Part shown: positions 25,926 through 34,275 of the stretch, in pieces
Layout of the letters: each line of letters opens with the position of its first letter
Position numbering within the stretch: position 1 is the first letter of the stretch
Assembly: GCA_019119205.1 (NCBI GenBank)
Contig: DWXK01000064.1
Span: 1 to 53,909, forward strand
Direction of reading: 5' to 3'
DNA: 53,909 nucleotides
From: Candidatus Mediterraneibacter intestinavium
GTDB lineage: Bacteria; Bacillota; Clostridia; Lachnospirales; Lachnospiraceae
Position numbers and translations under genes: made by a program
The notes under the pieces: generated by a model
Databases searched by the model: none
Seen by the model: the letters and a program-made list of their open reading frames with translations, nothing else
What the model was told of the DNA's origin: nothing

Positions 25926-27992
25926 TCACCTCTTTTTACTGACTATTTTGAAATATTCCCGTGAGGTCACCAGATACGTCAGGACATAGAACAGGGAAAA
26001 GATCAGGAAGCATCCCACCGTCACAGTGATCAGAAACTTCTGGTCTGTCACTCCCATTATCACCACCATCTTTGAGATCATCGGAAATGCGAACGCCGTA
26101 TGGACACCGGATACCATGAGAGGAAGGAAGAACACGGTCAGCACCTGGGAATTGATGCTCTGTCTCACCTCTCTCCCTGTCATCCCTACCTTCATCAGGA
26201 TATCGAACCGCGCCTGGTCCTCATATCCCTCCGAGATCTGTTTGTAATACATGATCAGCACAGTGCCGAAAAGGAAGACGATCCCCAAAAGGAGCCCCAG
26301 GAAAAACAGACCTCCGTTCAGACCGTAAAATGCTGCCCGTTCAGACTCCCTGCACTCCACGCTCGCCAGTGGGTAAGCCCTTTCCTGCCCGCTCTGCACG
26401 CCCGACTGCGGACCATCTGTTTCCTGCCCGCTCTGCGCGCCTGTCAGCGCCCCGACCTCTTCCGCGATCCGGATCTGCTCTTCCTCACCGCAGTCCAGAT
26501 CAAAGGCATAGCACTTTTCAACACTGGACATATTGTCTCCATAGATCTCCGCCTCTCCCTGCTCGATCTGCCGTATCACAGATTCATCTTTGACAAACAG
26601 GAACACACCGGATGAAACATTTGCCACGTCGCCTCCCACAGAGATAAAATCAGGTACCTTTTCCTTCACTTTCCATGTACCGCAGTTCTCCAGAGAGATG
26701 GTATCATACTCGTATTCCATCTTTGTCGTATACAGGAGCGCTTCGCCGTCGTTCAGGGTCTTCTCCTCCCCCATCAGCCGGTTATAATCCGACAGCGGGA
26801 AGATATACATCTGCCTGATATCCTGGATCACATTCACCTTTCCCGTCCTGTAAGCCTCTCCCGAATCAAAATAAAGCATATCTCCCGACTGGAGCGCTGC
26901 CACACTGAGCATGGTATACTGCATCACATTTTCCATCTGTACATCATGTTCTTCAACGATCCTGTCGATCTCATCATACAGCGGCTCCACGTCTTCGCCT
27001 TCCTCCGGGTAAATATTCACCACGATATCCCTCGGATATCTCTGCCGTATCCCTTCTTCCGAGCCAAGAAAAAGGCAGGACGTGGATGACACTGTGACGA
27101 GCACCATGGTAGAAAGGATGCAGATCGAGGCAAGTCCCGCTCCGTTACGCTTCATTCGGTAAACCATAGAAGATAAAGAAACAAAATGCTTTGTTTTATA
27201 ATAATAAGATTTCTTTCTCTGCAGCAGCCTGCACAGCGTCACCGAGCCGGCGATGAACAGAAGATAGGTTGCCGCGATCACCAGGACCACCGCACCGAAG
27301 AACCCAGCCACAGCTGTCACCGGGTCGTCGATCGTCACCGCGGCATAGTATGCATAGATCAGCAGTGCAGTTCCCAGCAGCGCGAGGATCCAGTTCGCCT
27401 TCGGCGGCTTCTCTCCCACACTCTCGCTCCTCAGCATCTCTACCGGACGGGAACGCAGGATCGCGACAAGCATCCTCATCATGACCAGAAAAAAGATCCC
27501 GACGAACAAAACGATCGTGTCAAGGAAAACACTCAGATCCACTGAAAATCCAAAATCCGCCATTCCGCCCAGGATCCTTGTCGCACCCATCTCCACGGCT
27601 TTTGACAGCAGCACGCCGCAGGCGAGTCCCAGCACCAGAGAGGACAGAGCGGTCAGAAGATTTTCCCACAGAAGGATCTTCACCAGATTCCGCTTTCCCA
27701 TTCCCAGGATATTGTAAAGACCGAACTCCTTCTGCCGTCTCCGGATCAGGAAGGAATTCGTGTAATACAGAAAGATCAGGGAGAAGATCGCGATCACCAT
27801 CACGCCAAATCCCAGGATACTCTGCAGCGTCGCCGCACCCGGCACTTTCTTGAACTCTTCGCTCCTGCACAAAAAGGAGATGATATAGTACATCATGACC
27901 ATACAGATGCAGGTCAGGATATACGGATAGTAAAGTTTCTTGTTCTTCGATACCCCCGTGGCTGCAAGCCTGATATAAAAACCGCCCCTCAT
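25926..27992 (-). CDS. BceB-type ABC transporter permease (FtsX domain)
   Basis: The 688-residue permease has the BceB layout: an N-terminal membrane segment, a first FtsX group, further segments, a large extracytoplasmic domain of roughly 200 residues between about 310 and 540, and a last group of three segments. Such permeases recognise peptide antibiotics or their lipid-linked targets and signal to the partner kinase. The outer domain ends in a low-complexity stretch with QSGQE repeated. The start overlaps the stop of the ATPase gene by 4 bp (ATGA), so translation is coupled. Confidence 0.93.
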   Translation of the reverse strand: MRGGFYIRLAATGVSKNKKLYYPYILTCICMVMMYYIISFLCRSEEFKKVPGAATLQSILGFGVMVIAIFSLIFLYYTNSFLIRRRQKEFGLYNILGMGKRNLVKILLWENLLTALSSLVLGLACGVLLSKAVEMGATRILGGMADFGFSVDLSVFLDTIVLFVGIFFLVMMRMLVAILRSRPVEMLRSESVGEKPPKANWILALLGTALLIYAYYAAVTIDDPVTAVAGFFGAVVLVIAATYLLFIAGSVTLCRLLQRKKSYYYKTKHFVSLSSMVYRMKRNGAGLASICILSTMVLVTVSSTSCLFLGSEEGIRQRYPRDIVVNIYPEEGEDVEPLYDEIDRIVEEHDVQMENVMQYTMLSVAALQSGDMLYFDSGEAYRTGKVNVIQDIRQMYIFPLSDYNRLMGEEKTLNDGEALLYTTKMEYEYDTISLENCGTWKVKEKVPDFISVGGDVANVSSGVFLFVKDESVIRQIEQGEAEIYGDNMSSVEKCYAFDLDCGEEEQIRIAEEVGALTGAQSGQETDGPQSGVQSGQERAYPLASVECRESERAAFYGLNGGLFFLGLLLGIVFLFGTVLIMYYKQISEGYEDQARFDILMKVGMTGREVRQSINSQVLTVFFLPLMVSGVHTAFAFPMISKMVVIMGVTDQKFLITVTVGCFLIFSLFYVLTYLVTSREYFKIVSKKR

Positions 27993-28753
27993 CTTCTGTC
28001 ACCGCCTGTCGCGAGCATGGTCAGAGTATCTGACACTTTCTGATAGAGCTGTTCATCGGACATGTTCCCTCTGTAGACCTGATGGAACACCTCGCCGTCT
28101 TTGATGAACAGGACCCTTCCCGCCCGGCTTGCCGCCTTCACGGAGTGGGTCACCATGAGGATCGTCTGCCCTCTCCGGTTGATCCTTGCAAAGAGATCCA
28201 GCAGTTCGTCCGTGGACCGGGAGTCCAGCGCTCCGGTAGGTTCATCGGCAAGGAGGATCCTCGGGTCTGTGATAAGTGCCCGCGCTGCAGCCGCCCTCTG
28301 CTTCTGACCTCCCGACACCTCGTATGGATATTTTTCCAGCAGGCTCTCGATACCCAGCTCCCTGGCGATGGGAAGGAGTTTTCCCGGCATCTCCTTATAG
28401 GGAACTCCTTTCAGCACCAGCGGGAGCAGGATATTATCCTTCAGGTTAAACGTATCCAGCAGATTGAATTCCTGGAAAACAAATCCCAGATTGTCCCTCC
28501 GAAACTGCGCGATATCTTTCTCCTTCACTGACGACAGCGGCTTCCCGTCCAGACAGACCACCCCTTCCGTCGGCTTGTCGAGCGCCGCCATGATGTTGAG
28601 CAGCGTGGTCTTTCCCGAACCGCTCTCCCCCATGATCGCCACATATTCGCCCTCTTCTACAGAAAATGTCACCCGCGAGAGCGCCTGCACCTGATTTCCG
28701 CCAAACCGGGGCCTGTATATCTTTTTCAGATTTTTCACTTCCAAAACAGCCAT
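27989..28753 (-). CDS. BceA-type ABC transporter ATP-binding protein
   Basis: The 254-residue ATPase has Walker A (GESGSGKTT), Q-loop, signature (VSGGQKQR), Walker B (RILLADEPTG) and the H-loop region (MVTHSVKAA). It powers the downstream permease. The longer open frame begins earlier, but ATG 28753 has AGGAGG nine bases upstream and gives the usual MAVLEVKNLKKIY start. It follows the kinase gene by 215 bp containing repeats and a palindrome that look like regulator sites, which fits induction of BceAB-type transporters by their own two-component system. Confidence 0.95.
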   Translation of the reverse strand: MAVLEVKNLKKIYRPRFGGNQVQALSRVTFSVEEGEYVAIMGESGSGKTTLLNIMAALDKPTEGVVCLDGKPLSSVKEKDIAQFRRDNLGFVFQEFNLLDTFNLKDNILLPLVLKGVPYKEMPGKLLPIARELGIESLLEKYPYEVSGGQKQRAAAARALITDPRILLADEPTGALDSRSTDELLDLFARINRRGQTILMVTHSVKAASRAGRVLFIKDGEVFHQVYRGNMSDEQLYQKVSDTLTMLATGGDRR

Positions 28754-28839
28754 GTTCCATGACCTCCTTCTATTTGTTTCCTGAGTACCGCCGCTTTCCG
28801 TTCCTGAGCGGATCACCGCAGTTCCCCTTTCTGGAAATC

Positions 28840-28923
28840 AGTATAACAGGGACAGCCGAAATGCCGACATCGAATCCTGTGACATTCCGGCTGTCCTATG
28901 TGACATTTCTGTAATATTACAGA
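28840..28923 (-). promoter_or_regulatory. Putative promoter and response-regulator site for the bceAB-like pair
   Basis: An extended -10 (TGTTATACT, minus strand; -10 at 28840-28845) has no good -35. Upstream of it lie two copies of TGTGACATT (28878-28886 and 28899-28907) spaced exactly 21 bp and a 16-bp perfect palindrome TCTGTAATATTACAGA (28908-28923). This arrangement suits an activator-dependent promoter bound by the nearby OmpR-family regulator. Confidence 0.5.
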
Positions 28924-28968
28924 TCGCCGCAGACATATTATAGCATTTTCTGCTGTTTGTGCTTCCGG

Positions 28969-29958
28969 TCATTCCGCCTGGAAGGGGTAGGATTCCAGAT
29001 CGACAGTAAAGCTGCTGCCCCTGCCCGGTTCCGACACAGCCGTGAACTTATGCCCCAGCCGTTCCGCGGCCATCCTGCACAGATACAGCCCGATCCCGGT
29101 GGATTTCTTATCCATCCGTCCGTTGTACCCGGTGTATCCTTTCTCAAAGATCCGCGGCAGGTCTTCCGGCGCAATACCGATCCCGGTATCCGTGACCGTC
29201 ATCTTCTTCCCGGAGTCCACTGTGATCGTGACACTTCCCTCCGACGTATATTTTATGGCGTTGGATAACAGCTGCTCAATGATAAAAGTCAGCCATTTTT
29301 CATCCGTCAGCACCCTGATGTCCGTTCCTTCATATATCAACCGGATCTTTTTCCGTATAAACTGCCCGGCATATTTACGGACCGCCTTCCGGATGATCTC
29401 ATCCAGCACGTACTCCTGTATGACCAGATCCGATGTCCCTTCTCCGAGCCGCACATAGCTGAGCGCCATATCAGCATACTGCTCCACGCGGAACAGCTCC
29501 GCCCGGAGTTCCCGGTTCTCCGCCGTATCCGCCTGCTGGAGGAGTACGTTCATCACTGCGATCGGCGCCTTGATCTGATGGACCCACATGGCATAGTAGT
29601 CCTCCATGTCTTTGCGCGCCTCCTCCTGAGCCTCTTTCTCACTCCTCAGCCTTGCCTGCACAGTACATACGATTTCCTGATAATCCTCCTCTGTCCTGCT
29701 CTCCGGCTTCGGCAGCATCTCCCGGTCCACATCCTGAGCGTCCCGAAGCATTTCCAGTTCTCTGTGTTTCTCTCTGTCTCTTACGATGCCGCGCAGGAGA
29801 AAAATGACCGTCACCACTGCGCACAGCAGGAGCGGATACCAGATCACCCGCATATCAATGCCGTAGAGCGCAAAGACCGCCGCAAAGATCAGGATGCAGA
29901 TGATCCCCCACAGGATGTATGACCTGCGGCTGTAAATAGATCTCATGATATCTTTCAT
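28969..29958 (-). CDS. BceS-like intramembrane-sensing histidine kinase
   Basis: The 329-residue kinase has two membrane segments near the N-terminus with almost no external loop (WGIICILIFAAVFALYG; VIWYPLLLCAVVTVIFLL), as in BceS-type intramembrane sensors. The H-box is WVHQIKAPIAV, with N-box EQLLSNAIKYT and G-boxes DTGIGI and STGIGLYL. It would phosphorylate the response regulator encoded at 30292-30978. Start ATG 29958 has AAAGGAAG very close; ATG 29946 is an alternative. Unusually it is separated from the regulator gene by 333 bp holding a small toxin-like locus. Confidence 0.92.
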   Translation of the reverse strand: MKDIMRSIYSRRSYILWGIICILIFAAVFALYGIDMRVIWYPLLLCAVVTVIFLLRGIVRDREKHRELEMLRDAQDVDREMLPKPESRTEEDYQEIVCTVQARLRSEKEAQEEARKDMEDYYAMWVHQIKAPIAVMNVLLQQADTAENRELRAELFRVEQYADMALSYVRLGEGTSDLVIQEYVLDEIIRKAVRKYAGQFIRKKIRLIYEGTDIRVLTDEKWLTFIIEQLLSNAIKYTSEGSVTITVDSGKKMTVTDTGIGIAPEDLPRIFEKGYTGYNGRMDKKSTGIGLYLCRMAAERLGHKFTAVSEPGRGSSFTVDLESYPFQAE

Positions 29959-30008
29959 CTTCCTTTACAACTTCTTATCCTTATGCTAAAAAAAATTCTT
30001 TTTTATGT

Positions 30009-30014
30009 TATACT
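30009..30014 (+). promoter_or_regulatory. Putative promoter of the Fst-like toxin
   Basis: TGTTATACT forms an extended -10 (TATACT at 30009-30014) about 48 bp before the small ORF. No clear -35 is visible. The predicted RNA start is near 30021. Confidence 0.5.
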
Positions 30015-30055
30015 TTTAATGTTACCGCCCCTACACTGGTATCAGAAAGGGGGTG

Positions 30056-30082
30056 TCCAATATGGATTTTGCTTTATCTTTT
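30056..30082 (+). repeat. Direct repeat DR1 over the toxin start codon
   Basis: This roughly 27-bp sequence beginning TCCAATATGGA and ending GCTTTATCTTTT includes the start codon of the small ORF. It recurs with one small difference at 30230-30256 on the other side of the hairpin. Confidence 0.85.
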
Positions 30083-30148
30083 ATCATTACGGTCATGGCA
30101 GGTGTTGTTTGCCACCTCATCTGCAAATGGCTGGATCGTGATGAATAG
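30062..30148 (+). CDS. Fst-like small membrane toxin (predicted type I TA)
   Basis: This 28-residue ORF starts at ATG 30062 behind AAGGGGG and ends at TAG 30148. It encodes one membrane segment (about residues 3-21) followed by the short charged tail KWLDRDE, as in Fst/Ldr-like type I toxins, where a WLD-like motif follows the helix; the conserved Pro of classical Fst is absent. It runs opposite to the flanking two-component genes. A terminator hairpin, direct repeats and a convergent promoter follow, so it is read as a par-type module. Toxicity is inferred. Confidence 0.7.
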   Translation: MDFALSFIITVMAGVVCHLICKWLDRDE

Positions 30149-30189
30149 TCGGTAACCAGCCTCGGTCAGCTCCGCCGTAATGTGAGAAG

Positions 30190-30220
30190 AACGCCCCGGA
30201 GATTGCGGCTCCGGGGCGTT
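30190..30220. terminator. Shared bidirectional terminator of the Fst-like module
   Basis: AACGCCCCGGAG (30190-30201) pairs perfectly with CTCCGGGGCGTT (30209-30220) around a 7-nt loop. T-tracts are weak on both sides. Confidence 0.75.
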
Positions 30221-30229
30221 CGCTTGTCG

Positions 30230-30256
30230 TCCAATATGGACTTGCTTTATCTTTTT
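30230..30256 (+). repeat. Direct repeat DR2
   Basis: Second copy of the DR1 sequence, with a small change after ATGGA. It contains an ATG opening an 8-residue frame that stops at 30262. It lies within the 5' end of the predicted antisense RNA. Confidence 0.85.
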
Positions 30257-30266
30257 GCCTAGTCAC

Positions 30267-30295
30267 ACTATAGCATATGCTTCCGGCAAAGTCAA
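30267..30295 (-). promoter_or_regulatory. Promoter of the predicted antisense RNA
   Basis: TTGACT (30290-30295, minus strand), an exact 17-bp spacer and TATAGT (30267-30272). The -35 overlaps the stop codon of the response-regulator gene. Confidence 0.78.
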
Positions 30296-30978
30296 GTTTC
30301 CGCTGTTTTCTCGATAATATACCCTTCTCCCACTTTCGTTGTGATGAACTCCTTCAGCCCCGCATTCTCCAGTTTTTTTCTCAGCCGGGCTATGTTGACC
30401 GTCAGCGTATTTTCCTCGATATAGTCGTCTGTTTCCCACAGTTTTGTCATCAGTGTATCCCGGCTGACCAGCCTCCCTTTGTTCTCCATCAGGGTCTGCA
30501 GGATGCGGAACTCATTCTTTGTCAGGCTGATCTTCTCGCCCTCATAGGTCAGACAGGTGTCATACAGGTTCAGCATGGCTCCCCTGTGTTCCAGGATCGG
30601 TATCTTTCCAGACAGGTCATAAGTCCGTCGGAGGAGCGCCTGCGTCTTTGCCGTAAGCACTCCAAGATCGAAGGGCTTCGCGATGAAATCATCTCCGCCC
30701 ATGTTCACAGCCATGATGATATTCATATTGTCCGATGCAGACGAGATAAATATAACAGGAACGTCAGACACTTTCCGGATCTCACTGCACCAGTGATATC
30801 CGTTGTAGAACGGAAGCGTGATATCCAGGAGCACCAGATGCGGGTCATACTCCGCAAAATCCTTCATCACATTGCGGAAATCCTGCACGTATTCCGCCTC
30901 ATTCCCCCACGCTGTCATTTCCTTCTGTATCGCCTGTGCCATCGTCAGGTCATCCTCTATGATCAGGATCTTGTACAT
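30292..30978 (-). CDS. OmpR-family response regulator (BceR-like)
   Basis: The 228-residue regulator has a receiver domain with acidic pocket IIEDD, phosphoacceptor Asp in HLVLLDITLP and Lys in AKPFD, followed by an OmpR-type winged helix (LTKNEFRILQTLMENKGRLVSRDTLM...VNIARLRKKLE). It pairs with the kinase encoded downstream and probably activates the ABC genes. Start ATG 30978 follows AGGAGG. A hairpin directly precedes the ribosome site. Its stop codon overlaps the antisense-RNA promoter. Confidence 0.95.
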   Translation of the reverse strand: MYKILIIEDDLTMAQAIQKEMTAWGNEAEYVQDFRNVMKDFAEYDPHLVLLDITLPFYNGYHWCSEIRKVSDVPVIFISSASDNMNIIMAVNMGGDDFIAKPFDLGVLTAKTQALLRRTYDLSGKIPILEHRGAMLNLYDTCLTYEGEKISLTKNEFRILQTLMENKGRLVSRDTLMTKLWETDDYIEENTLTVNIARLRKKLENAGLKEFITTKVGEGYIIEKTAET

Positions 30979-30993
30979 TGCTGCAAACCTCCT

Positions 30994-31034
30994 AAAAAAA
31001 TCGCCTATACTCTGAAAAAAGTATAGACGATTTT
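30994..31034 (-). terminator. Terminator after the antiterminator gene, overlapping a regulator-gene promoter
   Basis: AAAATCGTCTATACT pairs with AGTATAGGCGATTTT and is followed by a T-run. It ends one base before the AGGAGG of the response-regulator gene. The same sequence contains a possible promoter (TTGTGT 31043-31048, 17 bp, TATACT 31020-31025), which would start inside the hairpin loop. Confidence 0.7.
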
Positions 31035-31098
31035 CTTTCTTTACACAACTATGAGTTCTTATTTTCCAGACCCGCGTTCCGCGCAGAGGCTTACCTTG

Positions 31099-31932
31099 TC
31101 AGACCGTTTCCGGAGAGATCACTCTCTGGATGTGGATCGCCAGAAATCCGATCTCTTCTTTTCCGACCGGCTTTTTCAGCTCCTGTTCCATAAACCGGCA
31201 CACTTCCCGTGCCGTCTCTCCTGTTTTCGGATAATTTGAAAATATAAAATCATTGAAATCCACCTGCGTCAATTCACCCCGCCGCGTCCTGGCGATCATA
31301 TAGTACAGATGGCTCATCAGACGAGTACATCCAAGAGAGTCTTTCGGAAGCTTCTGACCAAACGCTTTCTCGATGATCTCGATCCCTTCGTTGATGATCC
31401 GGGTCGTATCAAGAGCCACAGACACCTGCTCATCTGAGAGTCCTGCATGGATGTGCAGCGTGATAAACCCCACTTCATCATCCGTGATCTCATATCCTGT
31501 CATTTCCCGGATGATCTCCCTGCCTGCGCATGCCACAGAATATTCTTTGGCGAACAGAACCCGGATGTCCGGAGTGAATGGGTTAGGCATCTGACGGTTC
31601 TCCCGCGCCCGTTTCGCGGCCAGCGCAATGTGGTCCGCCATAGGAAGAAGGATCTCATGGTCCACTTCCTGAAACACTTTCTCTGCCTCTTCAATGATCC
31701 GTCCTGCCACTTCGATAAATTCCGGTCGGATCCCATTGACGACCTTGAGGATAGACTGGTCTTTCTGCCGGGTGACAAGAGAATAGACCTTTGCCCCTCT
31801 TATCTCCGAGACCTTCTCCGTCGGCTTTCTTCCGAATCCCACTCCGCTTCCGAGGAAGATCAGTTCCTTTCTGGTCTGCTCGTCATATACTAAAAGCCCG
31901 TTGTTATTCAGTACTTTGATGATCCGATACAT
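31099..31932 (-). CDS. BglG/LicT-family transcription antiterminator
   Basis: The 277-residue protein has an N-terminal CAT RNA-binding domain (YRIIKVLNNNGLLVYDEQTRKELIFLGSGVGFGRK) and two PRD domains with regulatory histidines (ADHIALAAKR; GFITLHIHAG; RLMSHLYYM; IGFLAIHIQRV). Such proteins bind a RAT hairpin and prevent a terminator from forming, controlled by PTS phosphorylation. A matching RAT lies in the leader of the PTS gene upstream (34511-34538), so this is its likely regulator and is probably made from the same transcript. Start ATG 31932 follows GGAGGGGGG. Confidence 0.93.
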   Translation of the reverse strand: MYRIIKVLNNNGLLVYDEQTRKELIFLGSGVGFGRKPTEKVSEIRGAKVYSLVTRQKDQSILKVVNGIRPEFIEVAGRIIEEAEKVFQEVDHEILLPMADHIALAAKRARENRQMPNPFTPDIRVLFAKEYSVACAGREIIREMTGYEITDDEVGFITLHIHAGLSDEQVSVALDTTRIINEGIEIIEKAFGQKLPKDSLGCTRLMSHLYYMIARTRRGELTQVDFNDFIFSNYPKTGETAREVCRFMEQELKKPVGKEEIGFLAIHIQRVISPETV

Positions 31933-32036
31933 GCTGTCCCCCCTCCGGTCTCTGCCTTTCCTCATGGTCGGTCTTTATCATACTACCGCGTTTCTCTGTA
32001 TTTCACCAGATCGTGATCTTATGGCCTCGTCTGAAT

Positions 32037-34238
32037 TCAAACACTTACGATCTCCGCCGTTTCATCCAGCTTTGTGACTTTTCCGTTCTTTGTCAGCCGG
32101 ATCTCCTCGCCTTCCTGAAGGCTGGCAAACACAATGATGCACTCATCCGATTTTGCGTGTTCCTTTATATATTTTATATCAAACCCTATGAGCTTGTCAC
32201 CCTTTTTCACCTGATCTCCGTCTTTTACGTATGCCTCGAACCCTTCTCCGTTCAGGTTCACCGTGTCCACACCAATATGGATCAGATATTCTGTTCCGTC
32301 AGCACTCCGAAGCCCTACAGCGTGTTTCGACGGGAACACAAAGGAAACCTCTGCATCTTCCGGGGCATAAGCCATCCCCTCCTGCGGGCGCACGATATAT
32401 CCGTCTCCCATCATCTTGCCGGCAAAAGCTTCGTCGGACGCCTCTGTGATCGGTGCTGCTTCTCCCGAAACAGGGGCACAGAGCACTTTCTGCACTTTCA
32501 CTTCCCCGGCCGTTCCAGAGCGGTCTGCGTCCGCCGCATTTCCTGTCGTGGAACTTTCATCCTCTTTGGCAGTTTCCTGATCCGCCACCGTATCTTCCAC
32601 AATATATTCCTCATTCGGGGCCGTCTCAAGATAATCCTCCAGATTTGACTTGATAACAGATACAGACGGTCCATAGATGATCTGGATTCCCTGCCCTTTC
32701 CGTATGATACCGGACGGAGATGTCGCCTTCAGGATCCCTTCGTTTACGAGTTCCGGTTTTACGACAGTACAGCGCAGCCTTGTCGCACAGCAGTCTACAT
32801 CAGATATGTTTTTCTTTCCTCCAAGCCCCTGTGTGATAAGGACGCTCTTCTCATCTCCGTCTGCCGCCGCAGCGCCGCCTGCTGCCTCTCCCTGCTTTGC
32901 CTTATAGTCAGCCTTTGTATACAGCTTTGTCTCCGCATCGTCATCTTCCCGTCCAGGCGTCTTCAGGTTCATTTTCTTGATCAGCACAGTAAAGATCGCA
33001 TAGTACAGGATAAAGTAAATGATCCCAACCGGAATGATGCGCAGCCAGCTTGTCTTTTCATTTCCCTGAAGGATCCCAAACAGGAACAGATCCAGAAATC
33101 CGCCAGAAAAAGTCAGTCCCACCGCAATATTCAAAATATGTGCGATCATATATGCCGCTCCGGCAAGGATCACCTGAACGACGAACAGGATCGGGGCAAC
33201 GAAAAGGAAGGAGAATTCAAGAGGCTCTGTGATCCCGGTCAGCATACATGCAAGCGCTGCTGAAAGCAGAAGTCCTCCCGCCTGTCTCTTCTTCTCCGGT
33301 TTCGCGCAGCGGTACATAGCAAGAGCCGCACCGGGAAGTCCGAAGATCATGAAAATAAACTCACCCGAGAAATATCTGGTCGCATCTGCACTGAAATGTA
33401 CCGTAGCCGGGTCAGCCAGCTGTGCAAAAAAGATATTCTGTCCGCCTTCCACGATCTGTCCCGCAACTTCCATCGTACCTCCCACTGCAGTCTGCCAGAA
33501 GGGAAGATAGAATACATGGTGCAGGCCAAAGGGGATCAGCGCACGTTTGATGATGCCGAAGATCAGTGTTCCCAGGTAGCCTGTTCCTGTGACCAGCCCG
33601 CCCAGAGCGTAGATCCCGTTCTGTACCACCGGCCAGATAAAATACATCAGAATGCCGACTCCCACATAAGTGATGGTAGCAATGATCGGCACAAACCTTG
33701 AGCCGCCAAAAAATGACAGCGCGTTGGGAAGCTGGATCTTGTAAAACTTATTGTGCAATGCCGCAACGCCCAGCCCTACGATGATACCTCCAAACACGCC
33801 CATCTGAAGAGTCTGGATACCGCAGACATTCACGATCGTTCCACTCAGCACATCCTCTGCGATCGTTCCGTCAGGAAGGATCTCTCCCTGTACGTTCAGC
33901 ATACCGCTGATCGTCGCGTTCATGACAAAAAACGAGATCATCGCCGCAAGAGCCGCAACCTCTTTCTCCTTCTTTGCCATACCGATCGCCACACCGACCG
34001 CAAAGATAATGGGCAGGTTATCAAAAATAATACTTCCCGCACGGCTCATGATCGTAAGCAGAGCATGGAGCACTGTCCCGTCCCCCAGGATCGCCTGCAG
34101 CCCGTATGTCTCAATAGTTGTCGCATTCGTAAAAGAACTTCCGATCCCCAGGAGCAGACCTGCCACCGGAAGGATCGCGATCGGGAGCATGAAACTCCGT
34201 CCGACTCTCTGCAGTACACCAAAAATCTTGTCTTTCAT
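32037..34238 (-). CDS. PTS glucose/N-acetylglucosamine-type EIICBA
   Basis: The 733-residue protein is a single-chain PTS permease. The EIIC part (roughly 1-420, about ten membrane segments) starts VGRSFMLPIAILPVAGLLLG; the EIIB part carries the phospho-Cys motif DCCATRLR near 480; the C-terminal EIIA_Glc part carries the phospho-His in IHIGVDTV near 655. It imports and phosphorylates a hexose, glucose or GlcNAc being most likely; the exact sugar cannot be told. ATG 34238 behind AAGGAGG is chosen. Its long leader holds a promoter, RAT, terminator and a structured element. The antiterminator gene follows. Confidence 0.93.
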   Translation of the reverse strand: MKDKIFGVLQRVGRSFMLPIAILPVAGLLLGIGSSFTNATTIETYGLQAILGDGTVLHALLTIMSRAGSIIFDNLPIIFAVGVAIGMAKKEKEVAALAAMISFFVMNATISGMLNVQGEILPDGTIAEDVLSGTIVNVCGIQTLQMGVFGGIIVGLGVAALHNKFYKIQLPNALSFFGGSRFVPIIATITYVGVGILMYFIWPVVQNGIYALGGLVTGTGYLGTLIFGIIKRALIPFGLHHVFYLPFWQTAVGGTMEVAGQIVEGGQNIFFAQLADPATVHFSADATRYFSGEFIFMIFGLPGAALAMYRCAKPEKKRQAGGLLLSAALACMLTGITEPLEFSFLFVAPILFVVQVILAGAAYMIAHILNIAVGLTFSGGFLDLFLFGILQGNEKTSWLRIIPVGIIYFILYYAIFTVLIKKMNLKTPGREDDDAETKLYTKADYKAKQGEAAGGAAAADGDEKSVLITQGLGGKKNISDVDCCATRLRCTVVKPELVNEGILKATSPSGIIRKGQGIQIIYGPSVSVIKSNLEDYLETAPNEEYIVEDTVADQETAKEDESSTTGNAADADRSGTAGEVKVQKVLCAPVSGEAAPITEASDEAFAGKMMGDGYIVRPQEGMAYAPEDAEVSFVFPSKHAVGLRSADGTEYLIHIGVDTVNLNGEGFEAYVKDGDQVKKGDKLIGFDIKYIKEHAKSDECIIVFASLQEGEEIRLTKNGKVTKLDETAEIVSV

Positions 34239-34275
34239 GTTTTTTCCTCCTTCTTTCACTCTCATTTACACGATC

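Larger units (their letters stand above)
30188..30260 (-). ncRNA. Predicted antisense RNA (RNA II-like antitoxin)
   Basis: From the strong promoter at 30267-30295 a minus-strand RNA of about 70-75 nt would start near 30260, run through DR2 and end at the shared hairpin. Its 5' part is complementary to DR1, covering the toxin start codon, and its 3' part is complementary to the toxin mRNA terminator. This copies the RNA I/RNA II arrangement of the enterococcal par locus. Confidence 0.65.

Noticed and set aside
30236-30262. Eight-residue ORF in the second direct repeat as a leader peptide
   Set aside because: It has no ribosome site and is better explained as the repeat copied from the toxin start region.
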